DNA of 64,000 bases from Microbacterium sp. ProA8 (GCF_039905635.1 NZ_CP157000.1:2108001-2172000), one strand, 5' to 3'; counted from the first letter of the stretch, positions 31,008 through 41,203 are shown. Numbers and translations are program-made. Notes: a model not told the origin generated them from the letters alone.

Positions 31008-31850
31008 TCACTTCGGCGCACGGGGATAGAGCGCGCGCACGGCGAGCCACGTGACGGCGACCAGCGGCGCGAACAGCGGCAGCCCCATCACCAGCTTGAG
31101 TGTGCCGAGCGCGGTGACGTCCCCCGCGAAGTAGAGAGGCACCTGCACGATGAGGCGCAGCGCGAACAGCGCGCCCCAGGCGAGCGACAGCCAGAAGAAC
31201 ACGCGTCGCTTACGGCGATCCGCGCGCCACGCGGTGCCCTCCCCCATGAGGAACCCCACGGCCAGGCCGATGAGCGGCCAGCCGATGAAGGCCGAAACGA
31301 AGAACGCCGTGCCGTAGATGGTGTTGGTGAGGAAGCCCGGGATGAAGCTGTCCTCTCCCCTGCCGGTCCACAACGACAGTCCCGCGGCGGCAGCGGCCGC
31401 GATGAGCCCGCCGATGGCGGCGCTCGCGGACTGACGCTGGATGAGCCTGACCGCGGTGAACACGGCGGCCAGCCCTACGGACAGGCCGAGGCTCAGCAGC
31501 AGGTTGCCGGAACGGGTCTCGGCATCGTAGGTCGCGGTCCAGGCGATGAGGAACACGAGTCCCGGCAGGACGGATTCCAGCATGCCGCGCCAGCCGCCCA
31601 TCGCGGACCAGACGACGTGCCCGGTGCTCTTGCCCTCGGCGGGATCCAGTCCCGCACGGCGTGCGGCGTCGCCGAGTGCGGCGCTCAGCACCTCGGATGC
31701 CGAGGCCGGGGTCTCCGTCTTCGCTCCGGCGGCGGCATCCGCCTCCGCGTCGGCCGGGCCGACGGCTGCCGCATCTGCTGCCTTCGCGTCGGCGGGAGGC
31801 CCTGCGGCCGGCTCGGACGACGTGTCGTCCGCGCGCGCGCTGTCGCTCAC
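31008..31850 (-). CDS. DUF3159 family membrane protein
   Basis: 280 residues. The N-terminal 55 are Ala/Asp/Pro-rich and probably disordered; the rest has about six membrane segments with the family pattern GGWRGMLESVLPGLVFL. Function unknown, conserved in actinobacteria. GTG at 31850 overlaps the DUF3710 stop by four bases. Order dut-DUF3710-DUF3159 matches M. tuberculosis Rv2697c-Rv2694c, apart from Rv2695. Confidence 0.9.
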   Translation of the reverse strand: MSDSARADDTSSEPAAGPPADAKAADAAAVGPADAEADAAAGAKTETPASASEVLSAALGDAARRAGLDPAEGKSTGHVVWSAMGGWRGMLESVLPGLVFLIAWTATYDAETRSGNLLLSLGLSVGLAAVFTAVRLIQRQSASAAIGGLIAAAAAAGLSLWTGRGEDSFIPGFLTNTIYGTAFFVSAFIGWPLIGLAVGFLMGEGTAWRADRRKRRVFFWLSLAWGALFALRLIVQVPLYFAGDVTALGTLKLVMGLPLFAPLVAVTWLAVRALYPRAPK

Positions 31851-32446
31851 GCCGAACCCGGCGTGGCCGGCATGCGCAGCGGGATGAGGTCGCGCGGCGG
31901 CATCGGCGAGCCGCCGCGCACGACGACGATCGAGCGGAACAGGTCCTCGACGGCGGCGGCCGCCTCGACGTCGGCCGTGGCCGCCCCGCCGATGACGCCG
32001 CGCAGGAACCAGCGCGGTCCGTCCACGCCGACGAAGCGGGCGAGACGCTTGCCCGCGGTGCCGTCCGGTCCGGCGACGACGGGCACCTCGGCGAGAAGCT
32101 CGGGGCCGAGCGGGCCCTCCCGCTCCTCGACACGGCCACCCTGCTGGCGGATCTGCTGGCGGATCTGATCGCGGGTCTCCTCCCAGAGCCCCGCCGATCG
32201 CGGTGCGGCGAAAGGCTGCACCTGCAGGGTCGAGCCGGCGTAGTCCAGGCCGACGGCGACGATGCGCTTGGTCTGCTCCTCGACCTCGAGACGCAGGTTC
32301 AGCCCCTCGCGCGGCAGGATCTTGATGCCGCCGAGGTCGATGTACGGACGCACCGGGTTGGCTTCGGACTCGTCGAACGGTCCGGTCGTGGCGCGGTCCT
32401 CCGGCGCGACCTTGCGGGGTCCGTCGGCGGCTGAGGAGTCGGTCAT
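31847..32446 (-). CDS. DUF3710 family protein
   Basis: 199-residue soluble protein of unknown function, conserved directly downstream of dut in actinobacteria. Recognised by YIDLGGIKILPREGLNLRLEV near residue 35 and the acidic/Ala-rich middle. Its ATG overlaps the dut stop (ATGA) and its stop overlaps the DUF3159 start (GTGA), so dut, DUF3710 and DUF3159 form a tightly coupled three-gene operon. Confidence 0.92.
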   Translation of the reverse strand: MTDSSAADGPRKVAPEDRATTGPFDESEANPVRPYIDLGGIKILPREGLNLRLEVEEQTKRIVAVGLDYAGSTLQVQPFAAPRSAGLWEETRDQIRQQIRQQGGRVEEREGPLGPELLAEVPVVAGPDGTAGKRLARFVGVDGPRWFLRGVIGGAATADVEAAAAVEDLFRSIVVVRGGSPMPPRDLIPLRMPATPGSA

Positions 32447-32895
32447 GCGAGGATTCCATCCTTCTGGTAGCCCGTGGAGCCGAAGCCGCCCTCGCCGCGC
32501 ACGCTCTCGGGCAGGGTCTCCACGGGGATGAAGACGGCGCGAGGCACCGGCATCACGATGAGCTGTGCGACACGGTCGCCCACCGCGATGTCGTGCGCGT
32601 GCTCGCGATCGGTGTTGAGCAGGATGACTTTGATCTCGCCGCGATAGCCGGCGTCGATCGTCCCGGGGGCGTTGACGATGGTGATCCCGTGCTTGGCCGC
32701 GAGGCCGCTGCGGGGCACGACGAAGGCGACGTAGCCTTCGGGCAGCGCGATGCGGACGCCCGTGCCGACGAGTGCGCGCTCACCGGGTGCGAGGCGCACC
32801 GCCTCCGCGGCGACGAGGTCGGCTCCGGCATCTCCGGGGTGCGCGTACACCGGGACGTCGGGGGCGATAATGGGGACGTCCACCGTTTCAGTCAC
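32443..32895 (-). CDS. dut: dUTP diphosphatase
   Basis: Removes dUTP and supplies dUMP. The 150-residue trimeric-type enzyme has all five motifs: DAGADL, PRSGLA, GTIDAGYRGEI, RVAQLIV and RGEGGFGSTG. GTG at 32895 follows TACCCT on the minus strand (32907-32902) by six bases, so the transcript is probably leaderless. It heads the dut-DUF3710-DUF3159 operon and diverges from the DUF3093 gene; the two starts are only 12 bases apart. Confidence 0.97.
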   Translation of the reverse strand: MTETVDVPIIAPDVPVYAHPGDAGADLVAAEAVRLAPGERALVGTGVRIALPEGYVAFVVPRSGLAAKHGITIVNAPGTIDAGYRGEIKVILLNTDREHAHDIAVGDRVAQLIVMPVPRAVFIPVETLPESVRGEGGFGSTGYQKDGILA

Positions 32896-32907
32896 CCAAC
32901 GAGGGTA

Positions 32908-33423
32908 ATGCAGAACTCCATGCGTCACGCCGATGCTCCCCCCGCTCGCAGGGACCGGTCTCGGGAGCGGTACCGCGAGCGATTGGGCCCCTCGCTCTGG
33001 ATCCTGGTCGCGGCTGCGCTGGCGGCGCCGATGGCGGCCCTCGTCCTCACGCCCATCGACACGACGATCGCGCTCGTGGTCGGTGCCGGCATCGGCGTGC
33101 TGCTGATCGCGCTCATGATCGCGGCCGCGCCTGTGGTCGAGGTCCGGGACGGCGAACTGCGCGCCGGGCGGGCGCATATCGGCGTGGAGTTCCTCGGGAC
33201 GCCCGAGGTGCACGTCGGCGACGATGCGCGCCATGCGCGCGGTGCGGGTCTGGACCCGCGGTCGTGGCATCTGATCCGGGGTGGGATCGACGGGATCGTC
33301 GTGATCCCCGTGACCGACATCGACGACCCGACGACCGCGTGGGTGATCTCCTCGCGGACGCCGGATCGACTTTCCGCCGCTGTGCGGCGGGCTCAGATCA
33401 CGCGGAGCACTCCACGCACATAG
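32908..33423 (+). CDS. DUF3093 family membrane protein
   Basis: About 171 residues with two adjacent membrane segments (about 28-48 and 53-73) and a C-terminal soluble domain containing VHVGDDARHARGAGLDPRSW. Function unknown; conserved next to dut in actinobacteria (compare Rv2698). Start at 32908 is uncertain; ATG at 32920 is an alternative. Its 3' end overlaps the convergent DUF4193 gene by 26 bases. Confidence 0.88.
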   Translation: MQNSMRHADAPPARRDRSRERYRERLGPSLWILVAAALAAPMAALVLTPIDTTIALVVGAGIGVLLIALMIAAAPVVEVRDGELRAGRAHIGVEFLGTPEVHVGDDARHARGAGLDPRSWHLIRGGIDGIVVIPVTDIDDPTTAWVISSRTPDRLSAAVRRAQITRSTPRT

Positions 33424-33691
33424 GGCCGTCGGCGGTCTCGTGATCGAGCTGGGAACGGTGCTTCACGAGGAAGCAGTTGGAACAGGTGAATTCGTCCTCC
33501 TGAGGCGGGAGAACGACGACGTCGAGCTCGAGGTCCGACAGATCGGCACCGGGCAGCTCGAACCCCGACGGGTTGTCGGCATCCTCCGCGTCGACCGAGC
33601 CGGAGAGCTTGTCGGGGACGCGCTCCTTGAGCGCTTCGATCGACTCGCTGTCGTCCTCGGTCTTGCGGGGGGCGTCGTAATCGGTTGCCAT
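33398..33691 (-). CDS. DUF4193 family zinc-ribbon-like protein
   Basis: 97 residues starting MATDYDAPRK, the family consensus start. An acidic middle is followed by a probable zinc-binding pair, CSNC and CVEC, near the C-terminus. Function unknown; conserved with dut and DUF3093 (compare Rv2699c). An in-frame GTG at 33757 with a good AAGAGGAA ribosome site would add 22 basic residues; this is discussed in the findings. Confidence 0.9.
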   Translation of the reverse strand: MATDYDAPRKTEDDSESIEALKERVPDKLSGSVDAEDADNPSGFELPGADLSDLELDVVVLPPQEDEFTCSNCFLVKHRSQLDHETADGPMCVECSA

Positions 33692-33936
33692 GCGTGAACG
33701 TCTCAACTTCCGGGTATCGCGGGTGCGCTCGCCCTTGCGGGCGGCGATAGTTTGCACGACGGTTCCTCTTTTCGCAAATGCGTCCGGTGGTGCCGACCCC
33801 GTGCGTCGCGTGAAACTCGCGGCACGCGCCGGATATTCCCGATCACCGCACTCCCCTGTGACACGATGGGGCGGATCAGGCAGGAACGACTGCCAGGAGC
33901 CCGTGAGCCCAAGGGAAAATTGAAGGGGCGTTCGCA

Positions 33937-34983
33937 ATGGAACAGCTCAAGGTCATCGGAACCGAGGACGACAAGCTCATCCTGGCGACCGAGTCCGGTG
34001 AGAGATTCTCGCTCGACGTCGACGACGTGCTGCGTGTCGAGCTGCGCAAGGCGCGGCGCGACCGCGACGGCGACGTGCAGACGCCGCGCGCCAGCCCGCG
34101 CGAGATCCAGGCCCATATCCGCTCCGGGCTGTCGGCGCGCGAGGTCGCCGAGCTTCTCGGTGCCCGTGTCGAGGATGTCGTCCGCTTCGAAGGACCCGTG
34201 CTGGCCGAGCGCGAGCACGTCGTCGGACAGGCGCTGGCCGTGCCCGTGCTCCTCGGCGGCGATTTCGAGGGCGACGGCCAGACGACGTTCGGCTCCGCCG
34301 TGCGCGGCAAGCTGGCCGAGGCCGGCGCCGTCGGCGAGCGGTGGACCAGCTGGAAGGCGCCGACCGGGTGGACGGTCAAGCTCGAGTTCACCGCGAACGA
34401 CATCGGCCACGACGCGCGCTGGGGTTTCGACCCTCGCCGCAGCACCCTGTCACCGCTCAACTCCGACGCGATCCAGCTGTCTCGGCAGGGTTCATTGCCC
34501 GAGGGACTGATCCCGCGCCTGCGCGCGCTGGAGACCGTGCCGGCGAAGGACGACTCCCGCTTCGACAGCGGCGCCTTCGGCCCCCGCGGGCTCCCTGACG
34601 CCGACATCGAGTCGCCCGAGATCCCGGCGCCCGCCGCCCCCGCCGTCCAGGAGGCGGCGATCAAGCGCGCGAGCGAGCCCACCATCGTCACCTCGGCGGA
34701 GACAGCCGATCTGCTGGAGGCGCTGCGACGCCGCCGCGGTCAGCGCGAGCCGCTGCCCGGGGCGGACGAGGTTGCCGCGCCGCAGCGATCGTCGGCGCCC
34801 GTCGCGCTCTTCGACGCCCTCGAGCCGGGCTACGACGGGGCTCCCGCCGACGACGAGCCGCCGGCATCAGATTTCCAGGCTCCCACTCCCGCTGCGGTGG
34901 CGGAGGCCGGCCGTCGCAGCAAGGGGCGCACCTCGATGCCCTCGTGGGACGAGATCGTCTTCGGCGCCCGCTCCGACGACTGA
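33937..34983 (+). CDS. sepH: Cell division protein SepH (DUF3071)
   Basis: 348-residue actinobacterial division factor that binds FtsZ and promotes filament assembly in Streptomyces and mycobacteria. The N-terminal conserved domain (about 1-190) starts MEQLKVIGTEDDKLILAT and includes the helix-turn-helix-like IQAHIRSGLSAREVAELLG and the FDPRRSTLSPLNSDAIQLSR segment. The C-terminal half is disordered and Pro/Ala-rich. Ribosome site GAAGGGGCG precedes the ATG. Its stop is seven bases from that of the convergent phosphodiesterase gene. Confidence 0.93.
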   Translation: MEQLKVIGTEDDKLILATESGERFSLDVDDVLRVELRKARRDRDGDVQTPRASPREIQAHIRSGLSAREVAELLGARVEDVVRFEGPVLAEREHVVGQALAVPVLLGGDFEGDGQTTFGSAVRGKLAEAGAVGERWTSWKAPTGWTVKLEFTANDIGHDARWGFDPRRSTLSPLNSDAIQLSRQGSLPEGLIPRLRALETVPAKDDSRFDSGAFGPRGLPDADIESPEIPAPAAPAVQEAAIKRASEPTIVTSAETADLLEALRRRRGQREPLPGADEVAAPQRSSAPVALFDALEPGYDGAPADDEPPASDFQAPTPAAVAEAGRRSKGRTSMPSWDEIVFGARSDD

Positions 34984-34990
34984 GGCGGGT

Positions 34991-36106
34991 TCAGGCGAAC
35001 GCGCCGAGCCGGATGAGGGGCACGATCCGCTCCTCGTCGGTCAGCGACCCGTGCTGCCCGATCATCTTCTGCGGAGCTTTGTCGGCGAGTCGATCGTCGT
35101 AGTACGCGATCCCGGCGCGCGCAGCCACGATCACATCCCCGATCCGCCCGGCGACCTCGGGGTCGACCGCCCCGATGAGGCCCGACGCCTCGAGCTCGGC
35201 ACGGGAGAAGACCCAGGAACGGGATGCCTCGGCGTCACGCCAGCGCGTGAGCACGGCATCCGCTTCTCCCGGTTCGGTGTAGAGCTGCAGCAGCCGCGGT
35301 TCGCCGCCGATCAGGCGCACGCCCTCGAGGAGGTCGCCGCCCTCCTCGAGGAGGATGTGACGGTGCCGGGGCACGTCGAGCATGCCGTGGTCGGACGTCA
35401 CCACCACCCCGGTGCCGCGGTCGATCGACGTCGCGAGGGTGCGCGCCGCGGCGTCGACCCTCTCCAGAGCGGCGAGCCACTCGTCCGACTCCCAGCCGCG
35501 CTTGTGGCCGATCGCGTCCAGGTCGGGCGCGTAGAGGTAGACGAGGGAACCCGGATGCCGCGCCGCGAGGTCGGCGGCGACGCGCACGCGTTCGTCGAGG
35601 TCGTCGGCGCCGTGGAACTCGGCGTCGCCGAGGGTCGCGGCGGTGAACCCCGTGCGCGCGTACTCGTTGCGCGAGACGGCGAAGAACGGCCGGCCGAGCG
35701 TGGCCGAAAGCGGGGCGGCGCGCTGGAAAGACAGCGGGAGTCCGTCGGTGTCCCATCCGCGCAGCATGTTCACGACGTCGTCGGTGCCGGGGATGCGTGC
35801 CCGGTACCCGACGATCCCGTGCGCGCCGGGCAGAACGCCCGTCAGGAGACTCGTCAGCGCAGCTGCCGTGGTCGAGGGGAAGACGGTGCGGGCGACATCC
35901 CGTTTCGTCCGTGCCTCGGAGAGGAAACGCGCGTGCCCGGCGCGGGCCGCGAGGTTCGCGACGCCGAGGCCGTCGAGCACCCACACGATCGCGCTGCGCG
36001 CGGGTGCGAACCACACGGATCCGCCGTTCAGCGCTGCCGACATCTCGGGCACGACACGGGTGAGGCTCCGGGCGCGCGGCGGGTCCGCGGGTAGGCTGAG
36101 GGACAT
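34991..36106 (-). CDS. Alkaline phosphatase-superfamily phosphodiesterase/nucleotide pyrophosphatase
   Basis: 371 residues from the ATG at 36106. Metal-site motifs of the type I phosphodiesterase family are visible: VWVLDGLG near residue 42, catalytic Thr in [24 protein letters not shown], and [13 protein letters not shown]. Substrates in this family range from nucleotides to phospholipids, and none is indicated here. No signal peptide is seen. It is conserved next to sepH and parC in actinobacteria. Confidence 0.87.
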   Translation of the reverse strand: MSLSLPADPPRARSLTRVVPEMSAALNGGSVWFAPARSAIVWVLDGLGVANLAARAGHARFLSEARTKRDVARTVFPSTTAAALTSLLTGVLPGAHGIVGYRARIPGTDDVVNMLRGWDTDGLPLSFQRAAPLSATLGRPFFAVSRNEYARTGFTAATLGDAEFHGADDLDERVRVAADLAARHPGSLVYLYAPDLDAIGHKRGWESDEWLAALERVDAAARTLATSIDRGTGVVVTSDHGMLDVPRHRHILLEEGGDLLEGVRLIGGEPRLLQLYTEPGEADAVLTRWRDAEASRSWVFSRAELEASGLIGAVDPEVAGRIGDVIVAARAGIAYYDDRLADKAPQKMIGQHGSLTDEERIVPLIRLGAFA

Positions 36107-36174
36107 CGGGGCCAGTCTCGCACACCGCGGCCGCGCCCCACCGCTCCCGCCGTCACCCGAGGCTTCATCGACAC

Positions 36175-38634
36175 ATGCCCGCTTCCCGCACCGATTCCTC
36201 ACCCGCCGACCACGGACGCATCGAGGACGTCGACGTCTCGTCCGAGATGCAGACGTCGTTCCTCGAGTACGCCTACTCGGTGATCTATTCGCGCGCGCTC
36301 CCGGACGCGCGCGACGGGCTGAAGCCGGTGCAGCGGCGCATCCTCTTCCAGATGGCCGACATGGGGCTGCGCCCTGACCGCGGGCACGTCAAGAGCGCGC
36401 GTGTCGTCGGCGAGGTGATGGGAAAGCTCCACCCGCACGGCGACGCCCCCATCTACGACGCCCTGGTGCGCCTCGCCCAGCCGTTCTCGCTGCGCGTGCC
36501 ACTCGTCGACGGTCACGGCAACTTCGGGTCGCTCGACGACGGCCCCGCCGCGCCGCGCTACACCGAGGCCCGCCTCGCGCCGCCCGCGCTCGCGCTCACC
36601 GAGAACCTCGACGAGGACGTCGTCGACTTCATCCCCAACTACGACGGGCAGTTCCAGCAGCCCGAGGTGCTGCCGGCCGCGTTCCCGAACCTCCTCGTCA
36701 ACGGCACGACCGGCATCGCCGTCGGCATGGCGACCAACATGGCGCCGCACAATCTCATCGAGGTGGTCGGCGCGGCGACCCACCTGCTCGACAATCCCGA
36801 GGCGACTGTCGACGAGCTCATGGAGTTCGTGCCGGGGCCGGACCTCCCCGGCGGCGGCATCATCGTCGGCCTGGACGGCATCAAGGACGCCTACACGAAC
36901 GGACGCGGAAGCTTCCGCACGCGGGCGAAGGTGTCGATCGAGTCGCTGGGCCCGCGCCGCACCGGTCTCATCGTCACCGAGCTGCCCTACCTCGTCGGCC
37001 CGGAACGGGTGATCGAGAAGATCAAGGACGCCGTCAACGCCAAGAAGCTGCAGGGCATCTCCGACGTCACCGATCTCACCGACCGGCACCACGGCCTGCG
37101 CCTGGTCATCGGCATCAAGACCGGCTTCGACCCGCAGGCGGTGCTCGACCACCTCTACCGGCTGACGCCCCTCGAGGACTCGTTCAGCATCAACAACGTC
37201 GCTCTCGTCGAAGGGCAGCCGCAGACGCTCGGTCTTCGTGAGCTGCTGCGGGTCTACCTCGACCATCGCATCAGCGTCGTCACCCGGCGCAGCCGCTACC
37301 GCCTCGCGCGTCGCAAGGAACGCCTGCACCTCGTCGAGGGCCTCCTCATCGCGATCCTCGACATCGACGAGGTGATCCAGGTCATCCGCACCTCGGATGA
37401 CGGCGAGCAGGCGCGCACGCGCCTGATGAGCGTCTTCGACCTGTCCGAACCGCAGGCCGAGTACATCCTCGAGCTGCGCCTGCGGCGGTTGACGAAGTTC
37501 TCCCGCATCGAGCTCGAGGCCGAGCGTGACAACCTCAAGAAGGAGATCGCGCTGCTCGAAGAGCTCCTCGGCAGCGATGTGCTCCTCCGTGCGCAGGTGG
37601 CGCAGGAGCTGGATGCCGCAGCCGAGGCGTTCGGCACGCCGCGGCGCACGCTCCTGCTGAACGGCGGGCCGGTGCAGCCGCGCTCGCGCGCCGCCGCGGC
37701 GGCGTCCGACCTGCAGATCGCGGACGCACCGTGTCGCGTCTTCCTCTCGGCCACCGGACGCATGGTCCGTGCCGAGCTGGTGGCCGATGCGCCGGGTGGC
37801 GGCGTCGTGGCTCCGGCACGCCGCTCGAAGCACGATGCGATCCGCTCGTCGGTGGATGCGACGACCCGCGGCGACATCGGCGCGGTGACGAACCTCGGCC
37901 GCCTGGTGCGCCTCTCCCCCGTCGACCTGCCCTCGGTCCCCGGCAACTCGGTGCAGCTCGGCGCCGGGACGCGTGCCGACCAGTACCTCGGGCTGAGCGG
38001 CGGAGAGCACGTCGTCGCCCTGGTGCCGCTCGCCGACGCCCCGCCGATCGCCGTCGGCACCGCGCAGGGCGTGGTGAAGCGCGTCGCGGCCAGCGAGATC
38101 GCCAACAAGCACGACATCGAGATCATCTCGCTCAAGGACGGCGACCGTGTGGTCGGCGCCGCGCCCGCCTCCGACGGTGCAGAGCTGGTGTTCATCGCGA
38201 GCGACGCCCAGCTGCTGCGCTTCGATGCCTCGTCGGTACGGCCGCAAGGCCGTTCCGCCGGCGGCATGGCGGGCATCCGTCTGACGGACGGTGCGCACGT
38301 CATCGCCTTCGACGTCGTCGGCCCCTCGGAGTTCGACGCCGTCGTGGTGACGATCGCCGGCTCGACGACGGCGCTCGCGGGCACCGACGCGGTCAGCGCC
38401 AAAGTCTCGCTCTTCAGCGAGTTCCCCGCCAAGGGCCGTGCGACCGGCGGCGTCCGTGCCCACCGGTTCCTCCGCGGCGAAGACGCGCTGACGATCGCCT
38501 GGGTCGGCACCGACCCGCGTGCGGTCGGCGCCGATGGCGCGGTCCGCGCGCTGCCCGACTCGGGAGCCAAGCGCGACGCCTCGGGCACCGCGCTCGACGG
38601 CGTCATCGCCGCGGTCGGCACCGGCATCCGCTGA
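36175..38634 (+). CDS. parC: DNA topoisomerase IV subunit A
   Basis: Breakage-reunion subunit of a type IIA topoisomerase. The 819-residue protein has the catalytic Tyr in PRYTEARL (Y129), the QRDR-type region [20 protein letters not shown], and a C-terminal beta-pinwheel of about 300 residues. It converges with the matching B subunit. Actinobacterial gyrBA normally sit near dnaA, while a parE/parC pair near sigA is known from Streptomyces; hence topoisomerase IV rather than gyrase. A decatenation role is inferred. Confidence 0.9.
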   Translation: MPASRTDSSPADHGRIEDVDVSSEMQTSFLEYAYSVIYSRALPDARDGLKPVQRRILFQMADMGLRPDRGHVKSARVVGEVMGKLHPHGDAPIYDALVRLAQPFSLRVPLVDGHGNFGSLDDGPAAPRYTEARLAPPALALTENLDEDVVDFIPNYDGQFQQPEVLPAAFPNLLVNGTTGIAVGMATNMAPHNLIEVVGAATHLLDNPEATVDELMEFVPGPDLPGGGIIVGLDGIKDAYTNGRGSFRTRAKVSIESLGPRRTGLIVTELPYLVGPERVIEKIKDAVNAKKLQGISDVTDLTDRHHGLRLVIGIKTGFDPQAVLDHLYRLTPLEDSFSINNVALVEGQPQTLGLRELLRVYLDHRISVVTRRSRYRLARRKERLHLVEGLLIAILDIDEVIQVIRTSDDGEQARTRLMSVFDLSEPQAEYILELRLRRLTKFSRIELEAERDNLKKEIALLEELLGSDVLLRAQVAQELDAAAEAFGTPRRTLLLNGGPVQPRSRAAAAASDLQIADAPCRVFLSATGRMVRAELVADAPGGGVVAPARRSKHDAIRSSVDATTRGDIGAVTNLGRLVRLSPVDLPSVPGNSVQLGAGTRADQYLGLSGGEHVVALVPLADAPPIAVGTAQGVVKRVAASEIANKHDIEIISLKDGDRVVGAAPASDGAELVFIASDAQLLRFDASSVRPQGRSAGGMAGIRLTDGAHVIAFDVVGPSEFDAVVVTIAGSTTALAGTDAVSAKVSLFSEFPAKGRATGGVRAHRFLRGEDALTIAWVGTDPRAVGADGAVRALPDSGAKRDASGTALDGVIAAVGTGIR

Positions 38635-38659
38635 GACACCGGCGTCGCCCGCGCGGGCG

Positions 38660-38684
38660 GCTCGCCTCGCCGTGCGAGGCGAGC
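38660..38684. terminator. Bidirectional hairpin between parC and parE
   Basis: Ten-base perfect stem GCTCGCCTCG/CGAGGCGAGC with a five-base loop in the 66-base gap between convergent genes. No T-run on either side. Confidence 0.6.
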
Positions 38685-38700
38685 GCGCCGCGGCGGCCGC

Positions 38701-40782
38701 TCAGGCGTCGATGCGCTCGCGCACCAGGCGGTCGCTGGAGTCGATGATGAACTCTTTACGCGGCGCGACGTCGTTGCCCATGAGCAGTTCGAAGACGGAT
38801 GCCGCGGCCTCGGCATCCTGCATCCGCACGCGACGGAGGGTGCGACCGGCACGGTCCATCGTCGTCGTCGCGAGCTGATCGGCGTCCATCTCGCCCAGGC
38901 CCTTGTAGCGCTGGACCGGCTCCTGCCAGCGCTTGCCGGCCTTGGTCAGCTTGGTGAGCAGGCCGTGGAGCTCGCCCTCGGAGTACGTGTAGATCGTCTC
39001 GTTCGGCTTGGACCCGGGGTTCATCACGACCACGCGGTGCAGCGGAGGAACGGCCGCGTACACGCGGCCCTCATCGATGAGCGGGCGCATGTAGCGGAAG
39101 AACAGCGTGAGCAGCAGCGTGCGGATGTGCGCACCGTCGACGTCGGCGTCGCTCATCAGGATGATCTTGCCGTAGCGGGCCGTCTCGAGGTCGAAGGAGC
39201 GGCCCGAGCCCGCGCCGATCACCTGGATGATCGCGGCACACTCGGCGTTGGAGAGCATGTCGCTGATGGACGCCTTCTGCACGTTCAGGATCTTGCCGCG
39301 GATCGGCAGCAGCGCCTGGAACTCGCTGTTGCGCGCGAGCTTCGCGGTGCCGAGAGCCGAGTCGCCCTCGACGATGAACAGCTCGGACTCCGCGACGTCG
39401 TTCGACCGGCAGTCGGCGAGCTTCGCGGGCAGCGACGACGACTCCAGGGCGTTCTTGCGGCGCTGCGTCTCTTTGTGCGTGCGCGCCGAGATGCGCGCCT
39501 TCATCTCGGAGACGACCTTGTCGAGCAGGAGCGCGCTCTGCGCCTTGTCGTCGCGCTTGGACGAGGTGAAGCGTGCGTTCAGCTCGCGGATGATCACGTT
39601 CGACACGATCTGACGGACGGCCGGGGTGCCGAGCACCTCTTTGGTCTGCCCTTCGAACTGAGGCTCGGGAACGCGCACCGTGAGCACCGCCGTGAGACCG
39701 GCGAGGATGTCGTCCTTCTCGATCTTGTCGTTGCCGACCTTGAGCCGGCGGGCGTTCTGCGCGACCTGATCGCGGAGGACCTTCATGAGACCCTGCTCGA
39801 ACCCCTGCTGGTGGGTCCCGCCCTTCGGCGTCGCGATGATGTTGACGAACGAGCGCGACACCGTCTCGTACCCGGTCCCCCATCGCACGGCCACGTCGAC
39901 GTGACATTCCCGCTCCACCTCGGTGGGCACCATGGCGCCCGACGGCTGGAGCACCGGGACGGTCTCGGTGAAGCTGCCGCTTCCGGTCAGGCGCCAGGTG
40001 TCGGTGATGCCGGCGTCCGGGGCGAGGAAGTCGGCGAACTCGGAGATGCCGCCGTCGAATCGGTAGCTCGTCTCGACGGGCTCGCCGGATTCGGTGCCGG
40101 GGCGCTCATCGCGGATGACGATCTCGAGACCGGGGACGAGGAACGCCGTCTGGCGGGCGCGCTGCTCGAGCTCCTGCAGGTTGAAGGCGGCATCCTTCGT
40201 GAAGATCTGCGGATCGGCCCAGTACCGGATGCGGGTTCCCGTCACGCCCTTCGCGGCGCGGCCGGCGACGCGCAGTTCGCTGCGCTGCTCGAACGGCGTG
40301 AAGGTCGAGCTGGGGCTGCCGTTGGAGAACACGCCCGGCTCGCCGCGATGGAACGACATCGCCCAGGTCTTGCCGCCGCGGTCCACCTCGACGTCGAGGC
40401 GCTCCGACAGTGCGTTGACGACGGACGCGCCGACACCGTGCAGGCCGCCCGAGGCCGCGTACGAGCCGCCGCCGAACTTGCCGCCGGCGTGCAGCTTCGT
40501 GAAGACCACCTCGACGCCGGAGAGCCCGGTGCGGGGCTCGATGTCGACGGGAATGCCGCGGGCGCGATCTCGCACCTCGACGCTGCCGTCGGCGTGGAGC
40601 ACGATGTCGATCCGCGTGCCGTGACCGGCGAGGGCCTCGTCGACGGAGTTGTCGATGATCTCCCAGAGGCAGTGCATGAGGCCGCGGGAGTCGGTGGACC
40701 CGATGTACATGCCCGGGCGCTTGCGGACCGCCTCGAGCCCTTCGAGCACCTGAAGATGATGGGCGGAATACTCGGCGGTCAC
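38701..40782 (-). CDS. parE: DNA topoisomerase IV subunit B
   Basis: ATPase subunit partner of parC. From the GTG at 40782 (GGGAGA ribosome site) it has 693 residues: GHKL ATPase with IDNSVDEALAGHG and GLHGVGASVVNALS, transducer domain, then TOPRIM with VEGDSALGTAK and SDADVDGAHI. In-frame codons upstream lack family similarity. The pair is arranged tail to tail, so the subunits are expressed from separate promoters. Confidence 0.93.
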   Translation of the reverse strand: MTAEYSAHHLQVLEGLEAVRKRPGMYIGSTDSRGLMHCLWEIIDNSVDEALAGHGTRIDIVLHADGSVEVRDRARGIPVDIEPRTGLSGVEVVFTKLHAGGKFGGGSYAASGGLHGVGASVVNALSERLDVEVDRGGKTWAMSFHRGEPGVFSNGSPSSTFTPFEQRSELRVAGRAAKGVTGTRIRYWADPQIFTKDAAFNLQELEQRARQTAFLVPGLEIVIRDERPGTESGEPVETSYRFDGGISEFADFLAPDAGITDTWRLTGSGSFTETVPVLQPSGAMVPTEVERECHVDVAVRWGTGYETVSRSFVNIIATPKGGTHQQGFEQGLMKVLRDQVAQNARRLKVGNDKIEKDDILAGLTAVLTVRVPEPQFEGQTKEVLGTPAVRQIVSNVIIRELNARFTSSKRDDKAQSALLLDKVVSEMKARISARTHKETQRRKNALESSSLPAKLADCRSNDVAESELFIVEGDSALGTAKLARNSEFQALLPIRGKILNVQKASISDMLSNAECAAIIQVIGAGSGRSFDLETARYGKIILMSDADVDGAHIRTLLLTLFFRYMRPLIDEGRVYAAVPPLHRVVVMNPGSKPNETIYTYSEGELHGLLTKLTKAGKRWQEPVQRYKGLGEMDADQLATTTMDRAGRTLRRVRMQDAEAAASVFELLMGNDVAPRKEFIIDSSDRLVRERIDA

Positions 40783-40950
40783 AGTCTCCCATCGTAATCC
40801 GGGCGCCCGACAGGCTCGTGCAGACACGCGCCAGGGGGATCAGCGCTACGCGCTCAGCGAAATGTCGTCTGTTCGAGGCATTCTCGAAACATCCCCGTGG
40901 TTGTATCTCATCACCGGCCGAGAGTTCTACGTATACGAGGAGGCACCGAA

Positions 40951-41169
40951 ATGACCACGCTATCGACACCCACAGAGAACGGCGCCGTCCTCGAGTACCG
41001 ACTGACCGCGATGGACCGTTGCGATTCATGCGGCGCGCAGGCGTACATCGCCGCGGAGGTCAACGGCAGCGAACTGCTCTTCTGCGCCCACCACGGTCGC
41101 AAGTACGAAGAGAAGCTCCGCAGCATCGCGACCTCGTGGCACGACGAGACGGCCCGGCTGGCCGAATAA
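40951..41169 (+). CDS. Small DUF7455-type zinc-finger-like protein
   Basis: 72 residues with CDSC and CAHH spaced 27 residues apart, suggesting a treble-clef or zinc-ribbon site, within MDRCDSCGAQAYIAA and LLFCAHHGRKYEEKL. ATG follows a GAGGAGG ribosome site, one of the best in the window, so high expression is likely. This small protein is conserved in actinobacteria near parE/sigA; function unknown. It is flanked downstream by a strong terminator. Confidence 0.85.
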   Translation: MTTLSTPTENGAVLEYRLTAMDRCDSCGAQAYIAAEVNGSELLFCAHHGRKYEEKLRSIATSWHDETARLAE

Positions 41170-41203
41170 GCCTTGGAGGGCTGCTTCCGCGCAGTCCTGT
41201 GAA

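Noticed and set aside
36199..38463. A 754-codon minus-strand open frame opposite parC
   Set aside because: The parC frame carries all topoisomerase motifs; the opposite frame has none.
38965..40797. A 610-codon plus-strand open frame opposite parE
   Set aside because: Mirror frame of a real gene; no recognisable domain and no start signal.
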